A DNA stretch of 55,726 nucleotides from Rubrivivax sp. Its GTDB lineage: Bacteria; Pseudomonadota; Gammaproteobacteria; Burkholderiales; Burkholderiaceae_C. Numbering within the stretch: position 1 is the first letter of the stretch; each line of letters begins with the position of its first letter. The DNA lies in NCBI GenBank assembly GCA_021300575.1, contig JAJTDM010000029.1, positions 1-55,726 on the forward strand, written 5' to 3'. The position numbers and the translations under genes are program-made. A model generated the notes under the pieces. That model worked only from the letters and a program-made list of their open reading frames with translations, was not told the origin of the DNA and searched no databases. Below are positions 37,589 through 52,954 of the stretch, piece after piece.

Positions 37589-38101
37589 ATGAAACGTATC
37601 GTCACTGCGGTCAATACCGTCGCGGCCATCGCACTCTTCGCGATGATGCTGCTGACCTTTGCCGACGTCGTCGGACGCAAACTGGTGGGGAACTCCATCG
37701 TCGGCGCGGTGGAACTGACCGAGTTGTCCATGCTGGTCATGATCTTCCTGGCCCTGCCGCTGGCATCCCTGGCCGGGGAGCACATCGTCTTCGACCTGAC
37801 GGACCGCTACCTGCCGCCGCGCCTGCTGCACCTGCAGATGGCGCTGGCGCACGTGGTGTCTGCGGGCGTGTTCGGCGGTGCGGCGTGGCTGGTTTGGGTG
37901 AAGTCAGAGCGCACCTACTCCATGGGGGACATGACCGCGCGGTTGGAGATTGGCCTGGGCCCCTTCCACCGCCTGGTGGCAGTGATGCTGCTGCTGACGG
38001 CGCTGGTCCACCTGGCCTTGATCGTGCGTGAATGGCGCCACCGAAGCGACCCTGCTCAACTGAGCTTTGGCGGCCATGCCGCACCGAAGGACGAGACATG
38101 A
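37589..38101 (+). CDS. TRAP transporter small permease (DctQ)
   Basis: 170 residues with four membrane segments (about 8-30, 45-63, 85-105, 125-145). FADVVGRKLVGNSIVGAVELTELSMLVMIFLALP (in pieces) is the usual DctQ core. It anchors DctM in the inner membrane. Its stop overlaps the dctM ATG (ATGA). Confidence 0.9.
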   Translation: MKRIVTAVNTVAAIALFAMMLLTFADVVGRKLVGNSIVGAVELTELSMLVMIFLALPLASLAGEHIVFDLTDRYLPPRLLHLQMALAHVVSAGVFGGAAWLVWVKSERTYSMGDMTARLEIGLGPFHRLVAVMLLLTALVHLALIVREWRHRSDPAQLSFGGHAAPKDET

Positions 38102-39390
38102 CGGAAGGTCTGCTCGGCTTTGCCGCCATGTTCGTGCTGATGGCACTGCGGGTGCCGATTGCCATCGCCATGGGGCTGGTGGGGCTGATCGGCTTCGCGA
38201 TGATGCGTTCATGGCCTGCGGCGTTTTCGTCGGCGGCCAGTGAGTTCACGGACATTGGCGCCTACACCCTGTCGGTGGTGCCGCTGTTCGTGCTGATGGG
38301 CAACTTCGTCACCCGGGCGGGCATGTCGCGCGACCTGTACCAGGCGGCTTACGCCTTCTTCGGCCATCGCCGGGGCGGGCTGTCGCTTTCGACCATCGCC
38401 GCGTGCGCGGGCTTCGGCGCCATCTGCGGCTCGTCACTGGCCACCACCGCCACGATGGCGCGGGTGGCCATGCCCGAGATGCAGCGCTTCAACTATTCGA
38501 CCTCCTTTGCCGCGGGGTCGATATGCGCCGGGGCCACGCTGGGCATTCTGATCCCGCCGTCCGTCATCATGGTGATCTACGGGATCATGACCGAGCAGAG
38601 CATCGGTGCGCTGTTCGCGGCCGGCGTCATACCGGGCATCGTGGCGACCTTGTTCTACATGCTCGCTGCCGCCTGGGTGACCAAGCGCAATCCGTCCCTC
38701 GGCCCACCGGGAGAGAAGGCCACCTGGGCGCAGCGCCTGACCGCCATGCGGGGCATCTGGGGCGTGGCCCTGCTGTTCGCCTTGGTGATGGGCGGCATGT
38801 ACGGCGGGCTGTTCACACCCACCGAGGCGGCGGGCGTGGGGGCCATGGGCGGGTTCGTGTTCGCCTGGGCACGCGGTACCCTGACGCTGAAGGTGCTGCA
38901 GGAGGTGCTGGTGGAGTCGGCGCGCACCTCGGCCATGCTCTTCACCATCGTGATCGGTGCGTCGCTGTTCGCGAACTTCCTGAATTTCACGGAGATGCCC
39001 ACGGCGTTGAAGGACTTCGTCACGCAGTTCCAGGTCAGCCCCATCCTCGTGATCATCGCCATCTGCGCCATCTACGTGGTGCTGGGCACCGCGATGGAAA
39101 GCCTGTCGATGATGCTGCTGACAGTGCCCATCTTCTTCCCGTTGGTCACGTCACTCGGCTACGACCCAATATGGTTCGGCATCATCGTGGTGTGCGTGAT
39201 CGAGATCAGCCTGATCACACCACCCGTGGGCATGAACATCTTTGTGCTGTCCAGCGTGATGCCCAACGTGCCCACCACGACCATTTGGCGGGGGGTCATC
39301 CCCTTCATCTACGCCGACATCGTGCGCATGGGCGTGCTGATCGCCTTCCCGTCGATCAGCCTGTTCCTGCCCAAGTGGCTGGGCTTGTGA
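38098..39390 (+). CDS. TRAP transporter large permease (DctM)
   Basis: 430 residues, about twelve hydrophobic segments. GFGAICGSSLATTATMARVAMPEM, GATLGILIPPSVIMVIYGIM, FTPTEAAGVGAMG and ITPPVGMNIFVLSSVMP are the DctM signature sequences. It is the Na+/H+-coupled carrier of the DctPQM system. Ends convergently with uvrA, 48 bp away. Confidence 0.95.
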   Translation: MTEGLLGFAAMFVLMALRVPIAIAMGLVGLIGFAMMRSWPAAFSSAASEFTDIGAYTLSVVPLFVLMGNFVTRAGMSRDLYQAAYAFFGHRRGGLSLSTIAACAGFGAICGSSLATTATMARVAMPEMQRFNYSTSFAAGSICAGATLGILIPPSVIMVIYGIMTEQSIGALFAAGVIPGIVATLFYMLAAAWVTKRNPSLGPPGEKATWAQRLTAMRGIWGVALLFALVMGGMYGGLFTPTEAAGVGAMGGFVFAWARGTLTLKVLQEVLVESARTSAMLFTIVIGASLFANFLNFTEMPTALKDFVTQFQVSPILVIIAICAIYVVLGTAMESLSMMLLTVPIFFPLVTSLGYDPIWFGIIVVCVIEISLITPPVGMNIFVLSSVMPNVPTTTIWRGVIPFIYADIVRMGVLIAFPSISLFLPKWLGL

Positions 39391-39438
39391 GCATCCAAGC
39401 ACTTGGCGAGGCTTAGACCCCGCCAGCTCCCAAAAGCC

Positions 39439-45228
<5,790 letters not shown>

Positions 45229-45362
45229 CGGTGACTCCAGAAGGTGTGCCGCTTGAGAGGAACCGACCATTCTAGGGAGCGGCGGCAAGCCGAGCAGCGC
45301 GTACGGTAGTCTGGTTCGGGGGCATGTCGGCCGATCGCGCCAGCCTAGCAGGCCTTGTTGAT

Positions 45363-45382
45363 AAGCTGCGTTTAAACAGCTT
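45363..45382. promoter_or_regulatory. Dyad AAGCTG-N8-CAGCTT before the Gfo/Idh gene
   Basis: A 20-bp inverted repeat around CGTTTAAA, ending 12 bp before the ATG and abutting the GGAG ribosome-binding site. Probably an operator for a local regulator (none is encoded nearby). The remaining 45229-45362 holds only the divergent uvrA/oxidoreductase leaders. Confidence 0.4.
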
Positions 45383-45394
45383 GGAGCACTTTGC

Positions 45395-46363
45395 ATGACA
45401 CACAAGATGGCCCTCATCGGCCTGGGCATCATGGGCCGGCGCATGCTGGATAACGTGCGCCTGCACCCGGCGTTCGAGGTCAGCGGCGTGTGGGACCCTT
45501 CGCCGCAGGCCGTCGCCAAGACTCGCGAGCTGATGCCGGATGCGCCTGTGGCGCCGAGCGCCGAAGCGGCCATGCAGGGCGCCGACGTGGTGTACCTGGC
45601 CTGCCCGCCCGGCCCGCGTAAGGCCTACGCGCTGGCCGCGGCCGCCGCCGGCCAGGGCGTGTTCATGGAGAAGCCCTTGGGCACCGACAACACTGCCAGC
45701 CGCGACTTGTTGGCACAACTGCGCAGCGCCCGCCTGCCGGGCGTGGTGAATTTCACCCAGTCGTCGTCGCGCGGGTTCGAGGAACTGCGCCGCGCCATCG
45801 AGGCCGGTGAAACAGGCGAGTTGCTGGGCATCGACATCGTGGTGCAGTACCCCGCCTGGCCGCGCGCCTGGCAGGCCGAGGCCGACTGGCTGCGTTTTCG
45901 GGCCGAGGGCGGCTACACGCGCGAGGTGATCTCGCACTTCCTCTTCCTGGCGGGCCGCTTTCTCGGGCCGCTGCAACTGCGCCAGGCGGCGCCGCGCTAC
46001 CCGGCCGACCCCACCCTGTGCGAACTCGACCTGCTGGCGCGGCTGGAGACGGCCGACGGCCGGCCGGTCACCATCATGGCGACCACGGGCGGTTGCCAGC
46101 CTGACCGGCAGGAGGTCACCGTGCGCGGCAGCCGCCTGAACCACCAGTTCCGCGAGTTCTACCAACTGTGGCGCTCAGACGGCGGGCCCTGGGTCGAGGC
46201 CGTGGACTGGACCACGGGCGAAGACCCAAGGCGCAGCGCGCTGCAGCGGCAGCTCACGCAGGCCGACCTCTGGCTGCGCGGCCAGCCCCACCTGCTGGCC
46301 ACGGCCGAGGAGGCGCTGGCGGTGCAGGAGCTGATCGAAGCGATGCTGGCAGGCCGCACCTGA
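45395..46363 (+). CDS. Gfo/Idh/MocA-family NAD(P)-dependent oxidoreductase
   Basis: 322 residues. N-terminal Rossmann fold with GLGIMGRRM (about residues 8-16), VYLACPPG and the catalytic-Lys motif FMEKPLG (about 91-97). The C-terminal half is the alpha/beta substrate domain ([32 protein letters not shown] with the usual His). Such enzymes oxidise or reduce sugars, inositols and related compounds; the substrate is not readable. The enolase-superfamily gene follows 79 bp on, suggesting one sugar or sugar-acid pathway. Confidence 0.86.
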   Translation: MTHKMALIGLGIMGRRMLDNVRLHPAFEVSGVWDPSPQAVAKTRELMPDAPVAPSAEAAMQGADVVYLACPPGPRKAYALAAAAAGQGVFMEKPLGTDNTASRDLLAQLRSARLPGVVNFTQSSSRGFEELRRAIEAGETGELLGIDIVVQYPAWPRAWQAEADWLRFRAEGGYTREVISHFLFLAGRFLGPLQLRQAAPRYPADPTLCELDLLARLETADGRPVTIMATTGGCQPDRQEVTVRGSRLNHQFREFYQLWRSDGGPWVEAVDWTTGEDPRRSALQRQLTQADLWLRGQPHLLATAEEALAVQELIEAMLAGRT

Positions 46364-46442
46364 AGCCGCCGCCACCGCGCGCAGTACAGACTCCAAGCCT
46401 CAAGCCCTCAGCCCCCCCAAGCATCCCGAGCGGATTTACCCC

Positions 46443-47591
46443 ATGAAGATCATCGACGTCAAGGTCCACGTCCTGCAGAGCCCGCTGGCCGAGCCCTTCG
46501 CCTTCTCGCAAGGCTGGGTGCACCGCCGCTCGGCCACGCTGGTGGAGGTGATCACGGACGGGGGACTGACCGGCTGGGGCGAGGCCTTCGCCCAGGGGCT
46601 GGAGCCGCCCCAGATTGCAGCCAGCGCCATCGAGCACGCCCTGCGCCCGCTGGTGCTGGGGGCCGACCCGCTGGACATCGAAGTGCTGTGGTACCGCATG
46701 TACCACCAGACCCGCGACTACGGTCGCAAGGGCTCCGTCGTGGCCGCCATCAGCGCCATCGACATGGCGCTGTGGGACCTGGCCGGCCACCATTACCAGC
46801 AGCCCGTTCACCGCCTGCTGGGCGGCGCCTTCAGAACCCGGGTGCAGCCGTATGCCACGGGCTTTTATCGCATCCGCGGACAGGGGGAGCGGGACCGGCT
46901 GGTGGACGAAGCCCACGGCCATCTGGCCGCAGGCTTCCAGTTGATGAAGGTGAAACTGGGCTACGGCGTGGCCGACGACATCGAGGTCATCCAGGCCATC
47001 GCGGCAGCCATGCAGGGGCGCGGCGTCACGCTGATGGTGGACACCAACCACGGCTACGGCCGCGCCGAAGCCTTGCGCCTGGGCCGCGTGCTGGATGAGC
47101 TGGACCTGCGTTGGTACGAAGAACCAGTGGCGCCCGAAGACCTGGACGGCTATTGCGAACTGCGCGCCAAGCTGCACACGCCGATTGCCGGGGGCGAGAA
47201 CGAGCACACGCTGTACGGGTTCCGCGACCTGCTCGGCCGTCACGCGGTGGACATCGTGCAACCCGACCTGGGCTCCTGCGGGGGCATCTCCGCGGCGCGC
47301 CACATCACGGCCCTCGCGCAGGCACACGGCATCGAGGTCAACCCGCATGTCTGGGGGTCCGCCGTGGCCCAGGCCGCCTCGCTGCAGGTGATTGCAGCGC
47401 TGCCCGTGACCCACCACGCCGTCTTCGCCCGCGACCCCGTACTCGAGTACGACCGCTCCTCACACCCCTTCAGGCGTGACCTGGTCACCCAGCCCATCGA
47501 GATGACCGACGGCTTCGTCCCCATCCCCAATGGCCCCGGCCTGGGCATCGAGGTGCGCCGGGACACGCTGGAGCGCTTCCGGGTGAATTGA
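46443..47591 (+). CDS. Mandelate racemase/muconate lactonizing enzyme family protein (sugar-acid dehydratase-like)
   Basis: 382 residues of the enolase superfamily. N-terminal capping domain 1-125; barrel with base motif KVKLG (LMKVKLGYG), metal ligands in MVDTNHGYG, YEEPVAPEDL and AGGENEHTLYGF, and the His base in EVNPHVWGSA with its Asp partner in IVQPDLGSCGG. This is the MR subgroup pattern (Lys on one face, His-Asp on the other), typical of acid-sugar dehydratases. Substrate unknown. Ends six bases before the convergent pncB stop. Confidence 0.87.
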   Translation: MKIIDVKVHVLQSPLAEPFAFSQGWVHRRSATLVEVITDGGLTGWGEAFAQGLEPPQIAASAIEHALRPLVLGADPLDIEVLWYRMYHQTRDYGRKGSVVAAISAIDMALWDLAGHHYQQPVHRLLGGAFRTRVQPYATGFYRIRGQGERDRLVDEAHGHLAAGFQLMKVKLGYGVADDIEVIQAIAAAMQGRGVTLMVDTNHGYGRAEALRLGRVLDELDLRWYEEPVAPEDLDGYCELRAKLHTPIAGGENEHTLYGFRDLLGRHAVDIVQPDLGSCGGISAARHITALAQAHGIEVNPHVWGSAVAQAASLQVIAALPVTHHAVFARDPVLEYDRSSHPFRRDLVTQPIEMTDGFVPIPNGPGLGIEVRRDTLERFRVN

Positions 47592-47597
47592 CGGCGC

Positions 47598-48890
47598 TTA
47601 GACCCGCAACGCCCGCGGCGTCTGCACGCCCAGACCGAACACGCGCTTGTAGCGTTCGATCTCGTTCGCCGGGCCCATGGCCTTGAGCGGGTTGTCGCTG
47701 AGCTTGACGGTGGGGCGCCCGTTGGCCGAGACGGCCTTGCACACCAGGCTGAAGGGAGCCAGGGCGTCGTCGGCCACCAGGCCGACGAAGTCGTTGGTCA
47801 GCATGGTGCCCCAGCCGAAAGAGGCCTTGACGCGGCCGCGGAAGCGCTGGCTCAGGGACTCAATGGCCTCCACGTCCAGGCCGTCGGAGAAGATCACCAG
47901 CTTGTCGCGCGGCTCCTCGCCATGGCGCAGCCACCAGGCAATGGCCGCCTCGGCGCCCTCAGCCGGGTCGCCGCTGTCGATGCGGATGCCCGTCCAGCGC
48001 GCCAGCCAGTCGGGCGCGTGCGCCAGAAAGCCCTGCGTGCCATAGGTGTCGGGCAGGATGATGCGCAGGTTGCCTTCGTGCTCTTCCTGCCAGTCGGCCA
48101 GCACGCGGTAAGGGGCCTGGCGCAGCTCCTGGTCGCTGTCGGCCAGCGCGCAGGTGATCATGGGCAACTCGTGCGCGTTGGTGCCGATGGCCTCGATGTC
48201 GCGCCGCATGGCGATCAGGCAATTGGAGGTGCCGACGAACTTCGGGCCCAGCCCCTCCATCATGGCCTGCACGCACCAGTCCTGCCACAGGAAACCGTGC
48301 CGCCGGCGCGTGCCGAAGTCGGCCAGGCGCAGGTCAGGGATGGTCTTCAGGCGCTCCACCTTCTGCCACAGCTTGGTCATGGCGCGGGCGTACAGGATCT
48401 CGAGCTCGAACTTGCCCATGCGGTTGAGCACGGCGCGCGAGCGCAGCTCCATCAGCACGGCCAGCGCCGGCACCTCCCACAGCATGACCTCGGGCCACGC
48501 GCCTTCGAAGGTGAGCTCGTACTGGCCGTCGCGCTTTTCCAGGTGGTAGGGCGGCAGCCGCAGGCCCTCGAACCACTCCATGAAGTCGGGGCGGAACATC
48601 TGTCGCTTGCCGTAGAAGGTGTTGCCACGCAGCCAGGTGGATTCGCCGCGCGACAGCGACAGCGTGCGGATGTGGTCCAGCTGCTCGTGCAGTTCGCCCT
48701 CGTCGATGAGCTCGGCCAGGCGTACCTCGGTGGCCCGGTTGATGAGCGAGAAGGTCACCCGCGCGTCGGCGAACTTGCGCCGCACCGACTGGCACATCAG
48801 CAGCTTGTAGAAGTCCGTGTCGATGAGCGACCGCACGATGGGGTCGATCTTCCAGCGGTGGGCCCAGACGCGGGCGGCGATGTCGGCCAT
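47598..48890 (-). CDS. pncB: Nicotinate phosphoribosyltransferase
   Basis: 430 residues. Converts nicotinate and PRPP to nicotinate mononucleotide in NAD salvage. SLIDTDFYKLLMCQSVRRKF near residue 21, FGTRRRHGFLWQDW, FVGTSNCLIAMRRDIEAIGTNAHEL (in pieces; with the phosphorylated-His region) and RIDSGDPAEGAEAAIAWW are typical. Encoded alone between convergent and co-directional metabolic genes. Confidence 0.96.
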   Translation of the reverse strand: MADIAARVWAHRWKIDPIVRSLIDTDFYKLLMCQSVRRKFADARVTFSLINRATEVRLAELIDEGELHEQLDHIRTLSLSRGESTWLRGNTFYGKRQMFRPDFMEWFEGLRLPPYHLEKRDGQYELTFEGAWPEVMLWEVPALAVLMELRSRAVLNRMGKFELEILYARAMTKLWQKVERLKTIPDLRLADFGTRRRHGFLWQDWCVQAMMEGLGPKFVGTSNCLIAMRRDIEAIGTNAHELPMITCALADSDQELRQAPYRVLADWQEEHEGNLRIILPDTYGTQGFLAHAPDWLARWTGIRIDSGDPAEGAEAAIAWWLRHGEEPRDKLVIFSDGLDVEAIESLSQRFRGRVKASFGWGTMLTNDFVGLVADDALAPFSLVCKAVSANGRPTVKLSDNPLKAMGPANEIERYKRVFGLGVQTPRALRV

Positions 48891-48934
48891 GGCAGGGCTT
48901 TCAGGTCGAGACGGCGAGGTGGCGGGGCACTAGG

Positions 48935-50107
48935 TCAGGCGCCCGCGGGCGGATGCTCCGGCTCACCCAGGTTGTGCATCAGCCGGTTGGCCCAGCCAAA
49001 GATCGCAGCGGCGTGCAACACGTCAAGGATCTGCTCGGCGCTCATGCCCAACTGGCGCAGCGGCGCCACGTCGGCAGCGGCCAGCGTGTGGGGGCGCAGC
49101 GTGACCGCCTGCGCAAAGCGCGCAATGGCGCGCTCGCGCTCGTCAACGCCAGCGGTGGCGGGATTGCGGAAGACCTGTTCCACGGTGTCGTGCCTGCGGG
49201 CCAGCTGGGCAAAGCGCTGGGCATGCACCGAGGTGCAGTACACACAGCCATTGGTGACCGACACCACCATGGCCGCCAACTCACGCTCGGCCCGTGGCGC
49301 TCCGCCCGGCGCGTACATGATGGCGTTGTAGGCGGCCGAGCGATGGCGCAGCATCAAGGGTTGGTGGATCAGGGTCAGGTAGTAAGCCGAGGTGCGGGCT
49401 TGGGGATGACTCTCGTCCAGCACGGCCTGCTGCAGGTCGGTGGCCTGGGCCATGTCCAGCGGTGAGAGCCACGAAAGCCAGCCCAGGGTCTCGTTGGTGA
49501 AGCCATTCAACCGGATCACGGGAACGGCCCCGGATGAGGCGGACTTGGCAGAGGCGCCCCCCGGCGCAGGGGCCGGAGCTCCAGCATCTATCGAGCCGGG
49601 TGACGGGGGCGCAGGGCTGACCAGGGCCGCTTCCATGGCCACCAAGCCGGCCACCACGCGGGTCTGGTAGGACAGGAAAGCCACCAGCTGGGCCAGCGCC
49701 ACGATGGCGGGGTCTGCCAGGCCCGCCGCCTGCAGCGCCTGCAGGGCTTCACGGTCGCCGCGGCGCGGGTCGGTGGTGAGCAGGCCGGCCCAGGTCAGCA
49801 TAGCCGGCAAAGTGGGCGTGGAAGCGTCGCCTGCGGGTTGCTGCACGAGCAGAGCGCGGTAGTGCGCTGCCATCTGGTGCGCTTCGGCGGCCTCGCAGCA
49901 GTGCACGGCCACACGCAGCCGGTCGGCCGTGGACAGGCCGGGCACAGGCTCGTACAGCAGCGCCTCGTGGCTGGCCTGCGTGGCCTCCACCACCGTGGAG
50001 CGGAAGCTCCGTGCAGTCTGCAGCGCACTGCTCGGCGCCAGGCCCGCGGCGGTGTCGATCACATCGGAGGCGGCTGCGGCCGGGTAGGCGTCAGTGGGGG
50101 TGCTCAT
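48935..50107 (-). CDS. Fusion of two AhpD-like carboxymuconolactone-decarboxylase-fold proteins
   Basis: 390 residues. The N-terminal part (about 12-180, IDTAAGLAPSSALQ, ALLYEPVPGLSTADRLRVAV) resembles the CMD proteins of the Avi_7170 type. The C-terminal part (about 210-385) resembles the alkylhydroperoxidase-domain Avi_7169 type, with FTNETLGWLSWLSPLD, APRAERELAAMVVS and the redox motif CVYCTSVHAQRF (CxxCxxxH). They are joined by an Ala/Pro/Gly/Ser-rich linker (about 180-205). In other bacteria these two are usually separate adjacent genes. Possible role in peroxide or flavin-linked oxidation. Its ATG overlaps the stop of the upstream flavoprotein gene (ATGA), implying joint work. Confidence 0.75.
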   Translation of the reverse strand: MSTPTDAYPAAAASDVIDTAAGLAPSSALQTARSFRSTVVEATQASHEALLYEPVPGLSTADRLRVAVHCCEAAEAHQMAAHYRALLVQQPAGDASTPTLPAMLTWAGLLTTDPRRGDREALQALQAAGLADPAIVALAQLVAFLSYQTRVVAGLVAMEAALVSPAPPSPGSIDAGAPAPAPGGASAKSASSGAVPVIRLNGFTNETLGWLSWLSPLDMAQATDLQQAVLDESHPQARTSAYYLTLIHQPLMLRHRSAAYNAIMYAPGGAPRAERELAAMVVSVTNGCVYCTSVHAQRFAQLARRHDTVEQVFRNPATAGVDERERAIARFAQAVTLRPHTLAAADVAPLRQLGMSAEQILDVLHAAAIFGWANRLMHNLGEPEHPPAGA

Positions 50108-51636
50108 GGAATGCTCACCTCGGAAGGGGGGACGGAGACAGGCCCGAGGTCATCAAGACTGAAGCTGGGCAAGGGCGAGGCCACCCACTCGTCGCCCAGC
50201 AGCTCGGGCTCGGCATAGGCCTGCATGCGGGCGAAGTGGTGTTCGTGGTCCTCGGCGTACAGCAACCCCGCCAGGCCTGTGGCCAGTTGCAGGGCCCCTT
50301 CACTGATGGCGGGAATGTCACCGGTGATCACGCCCATCGACAGGGCCGCGGGGTAGCAGAAGCAGTGGATGCGCTCCAGCCCCGGGCAGGTCTGGCCCTC
50401 GCGCACCTGGAACTCGAAGTCCGGGCCCAGGTCCGGCGACGCAGACAGCTCGGCGTCTTCCTCGCCCGGTGGCGGCGTCCAGCGCTCGTGCCAGGGGCGC
50501 ACGAACGGCGCGACGTGCCGCAGCATCGGCCGCGCCGCCCAGTCGATGGCAAAGCCAGTGGCGAAGATCAGGAAGTCCAGCGCGATGGGTCCGGCGGAGG
50601 TGCGCACCAGCAGCGCCCCGTCCTGCTCGTGCGCACCCTGCACCGCACAGCCGAGGTGGAAGAAAGCGTCGGGGTGGGCCGACACGCGCAGCGTGCTGTT
50701 GTGGGGCGGTGGCACCTGCTGGGTGTGGATGTAGTGGCGGATGCGCCACTTGTATGGGTCGGCCAACCGGGCGTAGCCATGCACGAAACCCGGGCTGCCG
50801 GCACCCTTGCCCTTGTTGACGCGCGGCAGGTCCGGCCGTCGCACCAGCAGATGCACGCGCTGCGCACCGTGCTCCAGCGCGGTGGCGGCGCTGTCCATGG
50901 CCGAAGCGCCTGCGCCCACTACGCCCACTCGCAGGCCGCGCAGGCGCTCGTGGTCCAACTCGTCGGCGGAATGCGCCCAGCGCCGGCGCGGCAGCGCCTG
51001 CGCCCAGGGCGGCACCGAGCCGGTGCCCAGCCCGGCGCGGCCGGTGGCCAGCACCAGGCGCCTCGCATAGGCCGTGAGCGCCTGGCCAGCATGCTGCAGG
51101 CGCAAAGCCACCAGCCCGTCGGCGCGGGGCAGCACATCGGTCACCCGGTGCTCGTTGTGCACGCGCAACTGCAGGACGCGCCGGTACCAGCGCAGGTAGT
51201 CCATCCACTGCAGGCGCGGGATCTTATCCAGCGCCTCCCACTGCTGCGCGCCGAACTGCGCCTCGAACCAGGCGCGGAAGGTCAGCGACGGCAGGCCCAG
51301 CGCCGGCCCGGCCAGCTGCTTGGGGGAGCGCAGCGTCTCCATGCGGGCCGTGGTGGCCCAGGGGCCTTCCAGGCCGGCCGGGGCCTCGTCGTACAGGGCC
51401 ACCGCCAGTCCGCGGTGCTGCAAGGCGGCCGCCAACGCCAGCCCTGCCATGCCGGCGCCGATGATCGCCACGTCCGCCACCGCCTGGCCCTCGTGCTCCA
51501 GCGTCGGGGTCCAGCGTGCGGCCGGCAGTTGCAGGCACGCCATCTCGTAGGCCAGGCGCTGCTGCAGCGCGGCCAGCCCCTGAGCCTGCGGGCCATTCGG
51601 CTCGGCAGGTGCCGAGGGTCCGGTCGACCTGTTCAT
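50104..51636 (-). CDS. Flavin-dependent monooxygenase/oxidoreductase (CzcO/FMO-like)
   Basis: 510 residues. FAD site VAIIGAGMAGLALAAAL (about residues 56-72) and NAD(P) site VGVVGAGASAMDSAATALEH (about 215) in the two-dinucleotide arrangement of class B monooxygenases. LVLATGRAG and FLIFATGFAIDWAAR are ATG-type motifs. An N-terminal 50 residues precede the FAD domain. ATG 51636 is used, giving MNRSTGPSAP; an open extension upstream has no family sequence. Coupled to the double AhpD-like protein. Substrate unknown. Confidence 0.82.
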   Translation of the reverse strand: MNRSTGPSAPAEPNGPQAQGLAALQQRLAYEMACLQLPAARWTPTLEHEGQAVADVAIIGAGMAGLALAAALQHRGLAVALYDEAPAGLEGPWATTARMETLRSPKQLAGPALGLPSLTFRAWFEAQFGAQQWEALDKIPRLQWMDYLRWYRRVLQLRVHNEHRVTDVLPRADGLVALRLQHAGQALTAYARRLVLATGRAGLGTGSVPPWAQALPRRRWAHSADELDHERLRGLRVGVVGAGASAMDSAATALEHGAQRVHLLVRRPDLPRVNKGKGAGSPGFVHGYARLADPYKWRIRHYIHTQQVPPPHNSTLRVSAHPDAFFHLGCAVQGAHEQDGALLVRTSAGPIALDFLIFATGFAIDWAARPMLRHVAPFVRPWHERWTPPPGEEDAELSASPDLGPDFEFQVREGQTCPGLERIHCFCYPAALSMGVITGDIPAISEGALQLATGLAGLLYAEDHEHHFARMQAYAEPELLGDEWVASPLPSFSLDDLGPVSVPPSEVSIP

Positions 51637-51682
51637 CTCAGCCAGCCCTGCAGGCCCGGCGAGGAACGGGGTGCCAACGCGG

Positions 51683-52774
51683 TCACTGCACCGCGATCTT
51701 GGCGTCGCGCACCACCCGGCCCCACTTGTCGATCTCGGCGGCCAGGTGGTCGGCCAACTGCTTGGGCGTGCCACCCAGTGGCGAAGCGCCAATGTCGCTC
51801 AGCCGCTTCTTCACCGCAGGGTCGGCCAACACCTCGTTCATTGCCGCGTTCATGCGCTCCAGGGCCACGGCAGGCGTGCCCTTGGGCGCCAGCAGGGCAA
51901 ACCAGGTGGACGACATCAGCTTGGGCGCACCCAGTTCGACCATGGTGGGCACGTCGGGCAGGGCGGGCGAGCGCTGCGCCGCCATCACGCCGATGGCCCG
52001 CACGCGGCCGGCCTTGACCTGGGAGGCGATGCCCGGGATCAGCTGGAACATCAGCTGGATCTCGCCCGAGATCAGGTTGGTGGTGGCGTTGCCAGGGTTG
52101 GAGAACGGCACATGCACCATCTGCGCACCGTACTCGCGAGAGTACAACTCACCGGCCAGGTGCATGGAGCTGCCGATGCCGGTGGAGCCATAGCTCAACT
52201 TGCCCGGGTTGGCGCGCACGTGGCGAACGAAGTCCTCCACGGTCTTGACCGGCAGGTCGTTGTTCACCACCAGGATGTTGGGCACGTCCGCCACCAGGCC
52301 GATGGGCACGAAGTCGCGCTGCGAGTCGTAGCCCATCTGCTTGTACATGGCCTGGTTGACGGCCAGGGTACCGGCCCAGGAGAACAGGAAGTTGTAGCCG
52401 TCGCCCGGGGCCTGCGCCGCCGCCGTGGCGCCGATGTTGCCGTTGGCGCCCGGCTTGTTGTCGATGACGAAATTGGCCTTCAGCCGCTTGCCCATCTCCT
52501 CGGCCGCAATGCGGGCGATGGTGTCGCCCGTGCCGCTGCCTCCCGGAGACGGCACGATGAGGCGGATGTTGCGGCCGGCGGCGGGCCAGTCCTGCGCCTG
52601 GGCTGGGGTGGCCCACAGGCACTCAACGGCCAGGAAGGCCAGCCCGAACAGAAGTGCGGCAGCACCAGTACTGCGACGTGAAGGAGGGGCAGGCAGGCTG
52701 GAGGCCTGCGTCGGCCTCCGAAAACTCAGCAACGACGGGGGCGCGGTGTTGGCTCGGGGTGGCATTGCGGTCAT
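51683..52774 (-). CDS. Bug-family (tripartite tricarboxylate transporter) substrate-binding protein
   Basis: 363 residues. A long N-region and signal peptide (GAAALLFGLAFLAVECLWATPAQA, cleavage after AQA). The Bug fold shows IRLIVPSPGGSGTGDTIARIAAEEMGKRL, FVIDNKPGANGNIGATAAAQAPGDGY, GLVADVPNILVVN, YGSTGIGSSMHLAGELY and VKAGRVRAIGVMA. Such periplasmic proteins bind carboxylates and are very abundant in Burkholderiales. ATG 52774 is a best guess; Met codons nine codons upstream and three downstream are also possible. No membrane partners are encoded nearby. Lies upstream of, and probably with, the monooxygenase operon. Confidence 0.88.
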   Translation of the reverse strand: MTAMPPRANTAPPSLLSFRRPTQASSLPAPPSRRSTGAAALLFGLAFLAVECLWATPAQAQDWPAAGRNIRLIVPSPGGSGTGDTIARIAAEEMGKRLKANFVIDNKPGANGNIGATAAAQAPGDGYNFLFSWAGTLAVNQAMYKQMGYDSQRDFVPIGLVADVPNILVVNNDLPVKTVEDFVRHVRANPGKLSYGSTGIGSSMHLAGELYSREYGAQMVHVPFSNPGNATTNLISGEIQLMFQLIPGIASQVKAGRVRAIGVMAAQRSPALPDVPTMVELGAPKLMSSTWFALLAPKGTPAVALERMNAAMNEVLADPAVKKRLSDIGASPLGGTPKQLADHLAAEIDKWGRVVRDAKIAVQ

Positions 52775-52954
52775 GGGGACATCCAAATATTCAGCACACA
52801 TCCGAATGATGTCATGGGCCGCGATGGCCGGCCCGGCTGGGAATCCTCCTGGACAGGCCCGCGCTCGCCCAACACGCGGCGACACAAGATAGCGCGACGG
52901 GAGCTCATCTTATGCAATTGTGTACTTGAACTCCCTTTTTACATAGAATGAACC

